DNA of 7,224 nt, taken from NCBI GenBank assembly GCA_030613165.1, contig JAUWMN010000075.1, forward strand, positions 1 to 7,224. Reading direction: 5' to 3'. The number at the start of each line of letters is the position of its first letter. Position 1 is the stretch's first letter. Under the pieces are notes generated by a model. It did not search any database and was not told the origin of the DNA. It saw nothing but the letters and a program-made list of their open reading frames with translations. The stretch is from Desulfobacterales bacterium (GTDB taxonomy: Bacteria; Desulfobacterota; Desulfobacteria; Desulfobacterales; C00003106). A program made the position numbers and the translations under genes. Positions 1-6,475 of this stretch are shown piece by piece.

Positions 1-1198
1 GACAGGTCATATGCACTATAGTCTGTATCCCCGTATCCCTCTTAATAAGGTGAGCAAGGGAGATATTACCCATTCTGAGTATGGCCAGAGGATTTTCAGC
101 AAGAGAGATCCCGTTTGCGCCCGCCGCCGCGATTCTTTTTGCCCCTTCCATGATATGGGAGATGTCTAAATGATGGGGGGGATCGATTTCAACAATCACA
201 GGAAGTTGGCCTGGGATGAGGCTGTCCAGGAATCCCCCTTTTTTAAACTTGATCTCCCGCGGCTGCAATTGTGAAGGGACTTCCGCGACAGAGACTCTTA
301 AACTCTTTTTTCCCTTTCTCGCGGAAATTTTTCGGGCAAGAGCGGCTATGTGTGACTGGTTGGTGCCACAGCATCCTCCCACAAGAGTTGCCCCCATATC
401 GACCATTTCCATGACCTTTTTAGAGAAATAATCCTCATCTATCATGAACATGGCCCGACTTTCTTGGAGTTCCGGCATGCCGGCATTCGCGTATACGGAA
501 ATGGGGGCATCTTTTATCCGGGTGAGTTGCTTTACGGTTTCGATCATACCGGTGATCCCGCGGCCGCAATTGGAACCCACAATATCGGCCCCGGCTTCCA
601 GGCATGCGGAGGCACATTCATAGGCGGTCTTGCCATACATGGTTCTTCCCTGAAACGGGTAGACCATCTGTGAAATAATCGGCAGAGAAGAGACCGATTT
701 CGCAGCCCGTATCGCAGCCAGCATCTCATCAAGGTCGGCAAAGGTTTCAAGGATAATGACATCGACCCCGGATTCAGCAAGTATCTCTATCTGTTCTCTA
801 AATATCGCTTCAACATCACCTTCTGACAACTCTTCATGTTCGGACATTGCGATGTCGATACCGAGAGGACCTACGGAGCCCGCCACCCAGGCATTATCTC
901 CCACGACCTCAAGGGATAGTCTTGCCCCCCTGCTATTGATATCCTTAATTTTGTGTTCCAGACCATATTTTTCAAGTTTATACCGGTTTGCCGCGAACGT
1001 GTTTGTCTCTATAAGCTCGCTTCCCGCCTCAAGGTAGGAACGGTGGATATTCCTTACCATTTCCGGTTCTATAATGTTCAAATAGTCATAGCAGGTAGTA
1101 ATATCGACCCCCATTTCATAAAACCGGGTACCTATAGCTCCATCCCCAAGGACAACTCCTTCAGATATTCTTTCCGGAAAAGATTTATTCCTATTCAT
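1..1198 (-). CDS. Bifunctional homocysteine S-methyltransferase / methylenetetrahydrofolate reductase, 5' part (runs off left edge)
   Basis: The gene starts at ATG 1198-1196 and stays open to base 1, giving 399 visible codons. Residues about 10-300 are a homocysteine S-methyltransferase barrel (Pfam S-methyl_trans). It shows the N-terminal GDGAIGTRF motif (18-26), ETNTFAANR (64-72), and the three zinc-ligand cysteines: Cys211 in GSNCG and Cys276/Cys277 in VGGCCGTN. From about residue 332 a second domain begins (VIVEIDPP, then AGANGISLAENP and a final HMTC at the edge), which matches the start of the 5,10-methylenetetrahydrofolate reductase (MetF) family. The order matches Bacillus YitJ-type fusions of roughly 600 residues, so about a third is probably missing. 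By family knowledge, the first domain passes a methyl group to homocysteine to make methionine and the second reduces methylene-THF to methyl-THF, in the cytoplasm. No cobalamin-binding domain lies in the visible part. AGGAG at 1204-1208, five bases from the ATG, supports the start. The fusion assignment is strong; whether a third domain follows cannot be seen. Confidence 0.93.
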   Translation of the reverse strand, partial: MNRNKSFPERISEGVVLGDGAIGTRFYEMGVDITTCYDYLNIIEPEMVRNIHRSYLEAGSELIETNTFAANRYKLEKYGLEHKIKDINSRGARLSLEVVGDNAWVAGSVGPLGIDIAMSEHEELSEGDVEAIFREQIEILAESGVDVIILETFADLDEMLAAIRAAKSVSSLPIISQMVYPFQGRTMYGKTAYECASACLEAGADIVGSNCGRGITGMIETVKQLTRIKDAPISVYANAGMPELQESRAMFMIDEDYFSKKVMEMVDMGATLVGGCCGTNQSHIAALARKISARKGKKSLRVSVAEVPSQLQPREIKFKKGGFLDSLIPGQLPVIVEIDPPHHLDISHIMEGAKRIAAAGANGISLAENPLAILRMGNISLAHLIKRDTGIQTIVHMTC

Positions 1199-1203
1199 GG
1201 CAG

Positions 1204-1208
1204 CTCCT
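1204..1208 (-). promoter_or_regulatory. Ribosome binding site of the methyltransferase/reductase gene
   Basis: On the minus strand AGGAG lies five bases before the ATG at 1198-1196. It fixes the start of a gene that has no stop codon inside the window. Confidence 0.8.
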
Positions 1209-1239
1209 AAAAAATGGAAGGTTTTTAAAAAATACTTTT

Positions 1240-1268
1240 GTCATATTCCTACCGATTTTTCCAGTTAA
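1240..1268 (-). promoter_or_regulatory. Candidate sigma-70 type promoter for the methyltransferase/reductase gene
   Basis: Minus-strand TTAACT (1268-1263) and TATGAC (1245-1240) are separated by 17 bases, each matching four of six consensus positions. The box ends about 40 bases before the start codon. The remaining gap is AT-rich, and I see no fold there resembling a SAM or cobalamin riboswitch; it is too short for most of them. Consensus matching by eye only. Confidence 0.35.
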
Positions 1269-1331
1269 TTTTAGTGAAAAGAAGTAGGGGGAAAAATTCT
1301 GCATTTGTACTTGGAAATTTAAGTTGATTAA

Positions 1332-1337
1332 TATAAG
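1332..1337 (+). promoter_or_regulatory. Possible -10 box just ahead of the Cys-rich protein gene
   Basis: TATAAG lies 11 bases before the ATG at 1349. A TTGTAC (1305-1310) or TTGGAA (1311-1316) upstream could act as a -35, but the spacings (21 and 15) are not ideal. If used, the mRNA would start almost at the ATG. That would fit the lack of any Shine-Dalgarno sequence before this gene. Weak evidence. Confidence 0.25.
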
Positions 1338-1348
1338 ATACATTCAGT

Positions 1349-1636
1349 ATGAAAAGATGCCATCATTGCAAGAATGAGCTGGTACTTGATTTCCAACCCG
1401 GGCGGAGAGACGAGTGTCCCTCTTGCGGGAACGACCTTCATGTGTGTCTGAACTGCATGTTTTACGACACCGGCGCTCATCATGAATGCCGGGAACCGAT
1501 AGCTGAATACGTGGCAGACAAGGATCGGACCAATTTTTGCGACATGTTTCAGTTCAGGGATTCACCTGAAGGGGAAAAGGGGATAGAAACGCAGGAAAAG
1601 GCGCTGGATGCGCTTGAAAACCTGTTTGGGAAATAG
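1349..1636 (+). CDS. Small cysteine-rich, probably zinc-binding protein (95 aa)
   Basis: I do not recognise a named family, though the central block looks like a conserved hypothetical protein. Eight cysteines are all in the first two thirds: C4xxC7, C23xxC26, C33xxC36, C47 and C64. The first four are arranged like a zinc ribbon (CHHC, then CPSCG 15 residues on). The second four sit in a block containing CLNCMFYD, AHHECREP and NFCDMF, with extra histidines at 44-45, and could form a second metal site. The last 30 residues are charged and lack cysteine, probably a helix. There is no signal peptide or membrane segment, so it should be cytoplasmic. No clear Shine-Dalgarno sequence precedes the ATG; the start is chosen because MKRCHHC begins directly with the first CxxC. 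It stands between a divergent gene and a repeat element, so context gives no functional clue. Zinc rather than iron-sulfur binding is an inference from ribbon-like spacing. Confidence 0.85.
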   Translation: MKRCHHCKNELVLDFQPGRRDECPSCGNDLHVCLNCMFYDTGAHHECREPIAEYVADKDRTNFCDMFQFRDSPEGEKGIETQEKALDALENLFGK

Positions 1637-1644
1637 AGGTTTAT

Positions 1645-1699
1645 AGTGAACTAAAGTATAAGTGCGCTAAAGTGCCTAAAGTTTGAAGTGCCTAAAGTT
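1645..1699 (+). repeat. Cluster of AGTGxxCTAAAGT repeat units (left arm of palindromic element)
   Basis: Four related units start at 1645 (AGTGAACTAA), 1661 (AGTGCGCTAA), 1671 (AGTGCCTAAA) and 1687 (AGTGCCTAAA), at steps of 16, 10 and 16 bases. The last two form the perfect 32-bp arm that recurs inverted at 1812-1843. The first two are degenerate and lie only on this side. The cluster begins eight bases after the stop codon of the Cys-rich protein gene. Confidence 0.8.
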
Positions 1700-1843
1700 A
1701 AGGTATTCTACCATGTTCATTAAAAAACCGAACGCGCTCTAAGTATCTCTTAGCGATTTGACCTAAAGGAGTTGGTCCATATTTAAAATTGGCTCGCCAA
1801 AGGCGTACCACAACTTTAGGCACTTCAAACTTTAGGCACTTTA
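1668..1843. mobile_element. MITE-like palindromic element with 32-bp perfect inverted repeats
   Basis: Bases 1668-1699 and 1812-1843 are exact reverse complements (32 of 32), each made of two AGTGCCTAAAGTT-type units in opposite orientation. The 112-bp centre contains smaller hairpins, such as CTAAG/CTTAG near 1740-1755 and TTGGC/GCCAA at 1789-1800. The centre has no recognisable transposase. On the minus strand an open frame crosses the right arm and the centre and ends at the left arm (residues such as KYGPTPLGQIAKRYLERV), which may be a gene remnant or chance. I see no target-site duplication. The size and symmetry fit a non-autonomous mobile element or a folded intergenic repeat. The right arm stops about 20 bases before the lipoprotein start codon, so it may affect that gene's transcription. 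Confidence 0.65.
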
Positions 1844-1863
1844 AACCAGGAATTGGGGAATTT

Positions 1864-2286
1864 ATGATGAGTAAACAAAAATTACAGATATATCTTGCTA
1901 TAACAGTCCTTTTTTTTGTAGCTGCCTGTTCGACAGGCCTCAATAGGTCTCCTGGAGGGGCGGTGGTGCTTGCTATGGATGCTATTGTGCATCGAGACAT
2001 ACAAATGCTTATTAAAGCCACATACGGAACCCGTGCCGCTTTTGCCAATCCACGAGAGGTTGGTGACGAAATTAATAAGATCGTAGAAAAGTTTTCTTTG
2101 GACCGTAAGGCTAAGATAACAATAGGACGAACCTTTAAGAAGGATAGGGGCAAGAAGGCCGATGTCTATTTCTCTCTGACTCAACACGGGGTAAAAGTGC
2201 AGTTTATTATGAAGGCAAAAAAGATGAAACGTGAATGGGTGGCTATTCTTGAGTCGCTTAGACCGATCGACAAGCAGTTATGGTGA
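1864..2286 (+). CDS. Small lipoprotein of unknown function (140 aa)
   Basis: From ATG 1864 the protein begins MMSKQKLQ, then a hydrophobic stretch (IYLAITVLFF) and the lipobox VAAC with the acylated cysteine at residue 22. Serine, not aspartate, follows the cysteine, so by the Lol rule outer-membrane sorting is expected. The mature part (about 119 residues) starts with SPGGAVVLAMDAIVHRD, a helix pattern reminiscent of NTF2-like lipoproteins such as DUF4878. It ends in alternating beta-type segments (ADVYFSLT, VKVQFIMKA, REWVAILESL). That fold guess is weak. An in-frame TTG at 1789 would add 25 residues encoded by the repeat arm; I reject it because the signal peptide starts at 1864 and GGGGA (1855-1859) lies just upstream, four bases from ATG 1864 and seven from ATG 1867. 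The gene lies between two repeat elements, and its TGA stop is the first three bases of the downstream one. Confidence 0.85.
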   Translation: MMSKQKLQIYLAITVLFFVAACSTGLNRSPGGAVVLAMDAIVHRDIQMLIKATYGTRAAFANPREVGDEINKIVEKFSLDRKAKITIGRTFKKDRGKKADVYFSLTQHGVKVQFIMKAKKMKREWVAILESLRPIDKQLW

Positions 2287-2417
2287 GACCTTTGAAAAAC
2301 GTCCTCTTTTGCCTCCCGCTATCGGCGGGACGTCTGGCTCATCCCGCCTTGGTGGGACTCAAAATGCTCAATGAACTTGAATCCCCTGATAGCGGGAAAC
2401 ATTTTTCAAAGGTCTCA
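2284..2417. mobile_element. MITE-like element with 16-bp terminal inverted repeats, between two convergent genes
   Basis: TGAGACCTTTGAAAAA (2284-2299) is repeated as its exact reverse complement at 2402-2417; allowing one mismatch the arms reach 19 bp. Inside, TCCCGCTATC (2314-2323) pairs with GATAGCGGGA (2388-2397), and there are local hairpins at 2315-2329 and 2342-2357, so nearly the whole 134 bp can fold. No open frame of note lies inside. TGG stands immediately on each side (2281-2283 and 2418-2420), which would be a 3-bp target-site duplication, although three bases can match by chance. The GAGACCTTTG ends resemble, from memory, termini of some IS5-family insertion sequences, which would make this a derivative mobilised in trans. 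As RNA it could act as a bidirectional terminator for the two converging genes. Confidence 0.7.
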
Positions 2418-5400
2418 TGGTAGAAATTCTTCAATTTCTCGCCATTTTTTATTCAATCGAGTGCCGGAAATAGGGTAGGGAGTCCGCAACTCCTGGGCAA
2501 ACAGAGAAACCTTCAATTCTTCAATCATCCAACGAAAATCATCAAGGAGCGTTAATGCCGTAAGCGGAGCGTTATCCCCGATTTTCTTGCGCGCCTCTTG
2601 CAAACGTTCAATATGGGGTACGAGTTCTTGAGCCTTGAGCTGATCTTTGTCCAGGTGAGAATAGGCCCGTTCTGCTCTAAGTTGCAGCGCTTTCAAGTAC
2701 CGCGGGAGATGTTCTATTCGCGATAGATCATAAAGATCGATAAAGTTTGCCGGAAGGAGCCGGTTCAGATCGTTTGCCAGTGTTTGATAAAATTGGTTGG
2801 CACTGCTGTTTTTGACGGAAAGGGAAGCAAACCTGACAATGGCATCAAATGCGGCCCTTCGTTCCTTTAAGACCTGTTGAATCAAGTCCTTTGCCTTATC
2901 CCCGATTGAGAAGATCCTGCCGCGCAGCTTATCCGCTCTGTGTAAGAATTCGGCCTCACTGCGGATGATCGTATCCTTTACATCGAACAAATGTCGTTTT
3001 ACGCACTCAAACATGGATCGGGTAAATTTTTTGGGTGTGCCGAACGGCTTGCAAAGCCTCTCCATATCCTTTGGTATAAAGAGAGCGTTTTTAAGGTGTT
3101 TCAACTCATTAGCAAAATAGAGCGAATAGAGCAGGATGATCCCTTGCCGGCTTGCCTTGTCTGCCTCTTCAGGAGATCTGAATAGTCGGACCGCAACAGA
3201 GTCTCCTTCTGCTTGGAGCCCTGGGTAGGCAAACAGAGATATATCCGCCCCTTGCGAATCAAGGCCCACCTTTTTCAATAGTTCACCAAAGTCCCAGGTG
3301 GTAACGCCGGATCTTTCCCATCGCTTTTGTGCAGCCTCCCACCGGGAATCTTTTTTGCCTTCCGGGATGTCCCGAGAAAGCCTCTGAAGATCTCGTCCGC
3401 TCGCGATCTCCTTGCCTTTTTCGTCAACTACTGAAAACCGCATCATAAGGTGCGGGGAAGGGAGTTCCAGGGGCCAGGCATCTCGTGTGATCTTAATACC
3501 GTAGCGTTTTCGGATATGCCTTTCAACACAGGTGTAAAACGACTCATGGGATTTTGGGAGTTCATTTGCGATCTCTTTGGCGTAACGGACGATTGGCACA
3601 AAGTTTCTTCTAATCGACCGGGGAAGTCCCTTTAAGAGAACAGCGATTTTTTCTTCCAAGAGTCCGGGCACAAGCCATTCAAGAGGTTCATGGGGGATGA
3701 TGTGTACGATCTCTTGGGGAATTACCAGGGTTATTCCGTCTTCTTCGTGTGCGGGATTAAAGGAGTAAGCTAACTTTAATTTATTGTCCCCGATCCTTAG
3801 GTGGTCCGGAAGCTGTTTGAGCTTCTCCCTGTCTGGTTCTTCGATCAGCAGGTCTTCCTCGCGCATTCTGAGGAATCGGTCATCGGCTTTCTCCTTGAGA
3901 AATTTATTGAAGCTGCGAATATCGCTGAACCCTTTGATCCGTTCCGCATAAAATTGAAACATCGCCTCTTCATCCGCCAGGAGATTCCGCTTCCGGGTTT
4001 TATTCTCAAGGTCCTCAATACTTGCGATCAGCTTTTGATTGTGTTGCAGAAAGGGATAGGTTCGATTTATATCCCCTTCGATGAGAGCCGAACGGATGAA
4101 GATCTCGTTTGCCTCATCCGGTTTTATCCTGCCGTAGCCGACTTTTCGTTTTTCCACAATCGGAAGACCAAACAGGGTTTTCTTTTCATAAGCGACAACT
4201 TCGCCGCGTTTTTTTTCCCAATGCGGCTCAGAATATGAAGAGCGGCAAAGATGTCCACCCAGTTTTTCGAGCCACTCAACATCAATATTGGCGACCGTCC
4301 GGGCGAACAGCTTAGATGTCTCTACCATCTCCGCCGCCACAATCCAACGCTTCCCTTTTTTGAAGATTCCTGAGCCGGGAAAGATGTTTACAGATCGGTT
4401 TTTTGCCGCCAGATATTCATTTTTATCCTTTTTAACAGCTATATTACTCAAATAGCCGCTCACAATAGAACGGTGAATGCTGTCATAGTCGGCGGGGGCC
4501 TTGTTTGCAGGATATCCTCCCAGATCAGCAAGAATCGAGGTAATCTCCTGATGGATATCAATCCACTCACGCATTCTGATGTAAGAGAGGAAGTGTTTTT
4601 TACAAAACTTGCGCATTTTGTTCTGTGTCTTTAGCGTATTCCAGGTGTCATGATACGCGTCCCACAGTCTCAGGTAACTTAAAAAATCGGACTCCGGGTT
4701 CTTAAACTTGGTCTGCATCTGGTCGGCCTGGGTCTGCTTTTCTGCCGGCCGTTCTCTGGGATCACGCACACTCAGCGCCGAGGCTATGATCAGGACCTCT
4801 CGCAGGGCTTTTTCTTTTTTGGCTTCAATAATCATTCGCGCGATTCTCGGATCCATGGGAAGCCGGGCCATGATCCTGCCCAATGGGGTCAAGTCCCCTT
4901 CAGGAGTCAGCGCCCCCAGTTCTTTCAGGATGGCATAGCCGTCCTTAACGGCGGTTTTAGACGGCGAGTCTATAAAAGGGAATTTCTTAACATCCGCTAA
5001 TTGCACCGATTTCATCCGAAGAATAACCTCGGCAAGATTGGAACGGAGAATCTCAGGCAGGGTGAAGACCGGTCTGGATTCAAAGTCGTCTTCCGCATAG
5101 AGCCGAATACAGACCCCGGACTCCATCCGCCCGCATCGTCCTTGTCGCTGGTCGGCGCTGCTCCGGGATATACGTTCAATCGGGAGGCTCTGTATCCTAA
5201 GACGCGGACTGTACCGCGCAATTCGGGCAAGCCCTGTGTCAATGACATACTTGATTCCGGGTATCGTCAGGGAAGTCTCCGCAATATTGGTCGCAACCAC
5301 GATCTTTTGTTGGGGGAAACTCCGAAAGATCCTGTTCTGTTCTCCAGAGGTCAGCCGGCCGTACAGAGGAAGAATGATCGTATTTTTCAAATTCCGGGCT

Positions 5401-6170
5401 TGAAGCAGTTCCACAGTCTCCCGAATGTCCCTTTCCGTGGGCATAAACATCAGGATATCACCGAATTTCTTTTCGTGTCGCAGCTCCTTGACCGCTTGTA
5501 CGGCCGCGTCAACAAAGGTGATATCCCCTTGCTCCTCCAGTTCGCTATCGATTGGACGATAGCGAGTTTCTACAGGGTACATTCTGCCGGTGACCTCGAT
5601 AATGGGGGCATTGTTGAAGGCCTTGGAGAATTTTTCCGTATCAATGGTTGCGGAGGTTATGATCAGTTTAAGGTCTTTGCGCTTTTTAAGAAGCTGTCTT
5701 AATATTCCGAGGAGAAAGTCGATATTAAGATTCCGTTCATGGGCCTCGTCAATGATGATCGTGTCGTACTGGTTCAGATACCGGTCGGATTGGGTTTCGG
5801 CTAACAGGATTCCATCGGTCATTACCTTGATATATGTATGCGGCGAGGTCTTATTCTGAAACCGTATTTTATACCCTACAGTCCTTCCCACCTGATCCTT
5901 CAGCTCTCGCGCTATCTGTCCGGCAATAGAGGTGGCAGCCACCCGCCGGGGTTGTGTGATGCCGATTTTGCCGAAAATGCCCCGTCCTGCCTCCAGACAC
6001 ATCTTGGGTATCTGTGTGCTCTTTCCGGATCCTGTCTCTCCGGTAATGACAAGCGTCTGGTGTTCTTTAATCGCCTTAATAATGACATCCCGTTTTTTAA
6101 AGATAGGGAGATGGGAAGGGTAGGTGATTTGGGGGAGAGCGGGGCGTTGTTTCCTTATATTTTGTCTCAG
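2415..6170 (-). CDS. hrpA: HrpA-like DEAH-box ATP-dependent RNA helicase (start codon uncertain)
   Basis: Counting from a provisional CTG start at 6170 (about 1,251 residues; E. coli HrpA has 1,300), the helicase motifs run in order. They are Walker A GETGSGKS (44-51), TQPRR, DEAH (141-144), SAT (173-175), GDILMFMPTERDI (237-249), NIAETSLTIPGI (295-306) and QRQGRCGR (341-348). The helicase-associated HA2 and OB regions follow. A long C-terminal region to SLFAQELRTPYP matches the DUF3418-type tail that marks HrpA. HrpA is a cytoplasmic RNA helicase linked in E. coli to mRNA processing and stalled ribosomes. The first ATG (6002-6000) lies after Walker A and cannot be the true start. The frame is open from 6236, with ITYPSHLP before Walker A matching E. 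coli ITYPDNLP, but it holds no ATG, GTG or TTG there. CTG 6170-6168 has GGAA eight bases ahead, yet remains a guess. About 60-80 residues usual upstream are absent. The TGA stop belongs to the adjacent repeat element. Confidence 0.9.
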   Translation of the reverse strand: MRQNIRKQRPALPQITYPSHLPIFKKRDVIIKAIKEHQTLVITGETGSGKSTQIPKMCLEAGRGIFGKIGITQPRRVAATSIAGQIARELKDQVGRTVGYKIRFQNKTSPHTYIKVMTDGILLAETQSDRYLNQYDTIIIDEAHERNLNIDFLLGILRQLLKKRKDLKLIITSATIDTEKFSKAFNNAPIIEVTGRMYPVETRYRPIDSELEEQGDITFVDAAVQAVKELRHEKKFGDILMFMPTERDIRETVELLQARNLKNTIILPLYGRLTSGEQNRIFRSFPQQKIVVATNIAETSLTIPGIKYVIDTGLARIARYSPRLRIQSLPIERISRSSADQRQGRCGRMESGVCIRLYAEDDFESRPVFTLPEILRSNLAEVILRMKSVQLADVKKFPFIDSPSKTAVKDGYAILKELGALTPEGDLTPLGRIMARLPMDPRIARMIIEAKKEKALREVLIIASALSVRDPRERPAEKQTQADQMQTKFKNPESDFLSYLRLWDAYHDTWNTLKTQNKMRKFCKKHFLSYIRMREWIDIHQEITSILADLGGYPANKAPADYDSIHRSIVSGYLSNIAVKKDKNEYLAAKNRSVNIFPGSGIFKKGKRWIVAAEMVETSKLFARTVANIDVEWLEKLGGHLCRSSYSEPHWEKKRGEVVAYEKKTLFGLPIVEKRKVGYGRIKPDEANEIFIRSALIEGDINRTYPFLQHNQKLIASIEDLENKTRKRNLLADEEAMFQFYAERIKGFSDIRSFNKFLKEKADDRFLRMREEDLLIEEPDREKLKQLPDHLRIGDNKLKLAYSFNPAHEEDGITLVIPQEIVHIIPHEPLEWLVPGLLEEKIAVLLKGLPRSIRRNFVPIVRYAKEIANELPKSHESFYTCVERHIRKRYGIKITRDAWPLELPSPHLMMRFSVVDEKGKEIASGRDLQRLSRDIPEGKKDSRWEAAQKRWERSGVTTWDFGELLKKVGLDSQGADISLFAYPGLQAEGDSVAVRLFRSPEEADKASRQGIILLYSLYFANELKHLKNALFIPKDMERLCKPFGTPKKFTRSMFECVKRHLFDVKDTIIRSEAEFLHRADKLRGRIFSIGDKAKDLIQQVLKERRAAFDAIVRFASLSVKNSSANQFYQTLANDLNRLLPANFIDLYDLSRIEHLPRYLKALQLRAERAYSHLDKDQLKAQELVPHIERLQEARKKIGDNAPLTALTLLDDFRWMIEELKVSLFAQELRTPYPISGTRLNKKWREIEEFLP

Positions 6171-6268
6171 CTGAATATTTCCAATACCATTATTGATACA
6201 ATAATTTAAACGACGTATTCCTGTTTTGAAATCGTATCAATAAAATATTTTTTTCATCTAACAAAAGA

Positions 6269-6299
6269 TTAACATAATTGGTTATGATTATGGTATACT
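6269..6299 (+). promoter_or_regulatory. Candidate sigma-70 type promoter upstream of the 149-aa protein gene
   Basis: TTAACA (6269-6274) and TATACT (6294-6299) each match five of six consensus positions, with a slightly long 19-base spacer. A transcript would begin near 6306 and carry a leader of about 170 bases. In the whole non-coding stretch from about 6171 to 6475 I see only AT-rich sequence, this box, a second -10-like TATAAT and a small GTTG/CAAC hairpin near 6407-6418. Confidence 0.4.
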
Positions 6300-6367
6300 T
6301 AAATAAAAATAGGTACTAAACTTCGTTACCTATCTCTTGCCGGTTAGTCTGTCCTGTTTGATTTACG

Positions 6368-6373
6368 TATAAT
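6368..6373 (+). promoter_or_regulatory. Perfect -10 box (TATAAT), alternative promoter for the 149-aa protein gene
   Basis: TATAAT matches the consensus exactly and would give a leader of roughly 95 bases. No good -35 lies 16-18 bases upstream (TTAGTC at 6344-6349 is poor), and there is no extended TG motif, so it may need an activator or be chance in AT-rich DNA. Confidence 0.3.
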
Positions 6374-6462
6374 ATCAATCCCATACAAAACAATAAAGGT
6401 TCAGGTTGTTATCAACAGTCTCGCTTAACCCCTATTCAATTCCTATCAAAAGGAAATAAAGA

Positions 6463-6470
6463 AAGGAGGT
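6463..6470 (+). promoter_or_regulatory. Strong Shine-Dalgarno sequence
   Basis: AAGGAGGT, a full complement to the 16S rRNA 3' end, lies five bases before ATG 6476. It fixes that start and suggests efficient translation. Confidence 0.85.
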
Positions 6471-6475
6471 CACTT

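Noticed and set aside
216..1210. Several plus-strand frames of 69-93 codons in the left kilobase
   Set aside because: All are antisense to the methyltransferase/reductase gene, which has the conserved zinc cysteines and a proper ribosome binding site.
1199..1348. SAM or cobalamin riboswitch ahead of the methionine gene
   Set aside because: The gap is about 150 bases, AT-rich, shared with a divergent gene, and shows no conserved stems that I recognise.
1645..1699. Repeat cluster as a CRISPR array
   Set aside because: Units are 10-16 bases apart with almost no spacers, and the same units recur inverted nearby, unlike a CRISPR array.
1698..2153. 151-codon minus-strand frame overlapping the lipoprotein and the palindromic element
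   Set aside because: Most of it is antisense to the lipoprotein, whose signal peptide and lipobox are clear. Only the part inside the element could be a remnant, and it is mentioned there.
5001..5702. Long 233-codon plus-strand open frame opposite the helicase gene
   Set aside because: It lies antisense to conserved helicase motifs, has no ribosome binding site, and its translation shows no recognisable domain; it is a shadow of the minus-strand gene.
6237..6239. TGA in the helicase leader as a selenocysteine codon
   Set aside because: No SECIS-like hairpin is apparent just downstream, the upstream ATG lacks a ribosome binding site, and the six codons before the TGA are AT-rich with no helicase similarity.
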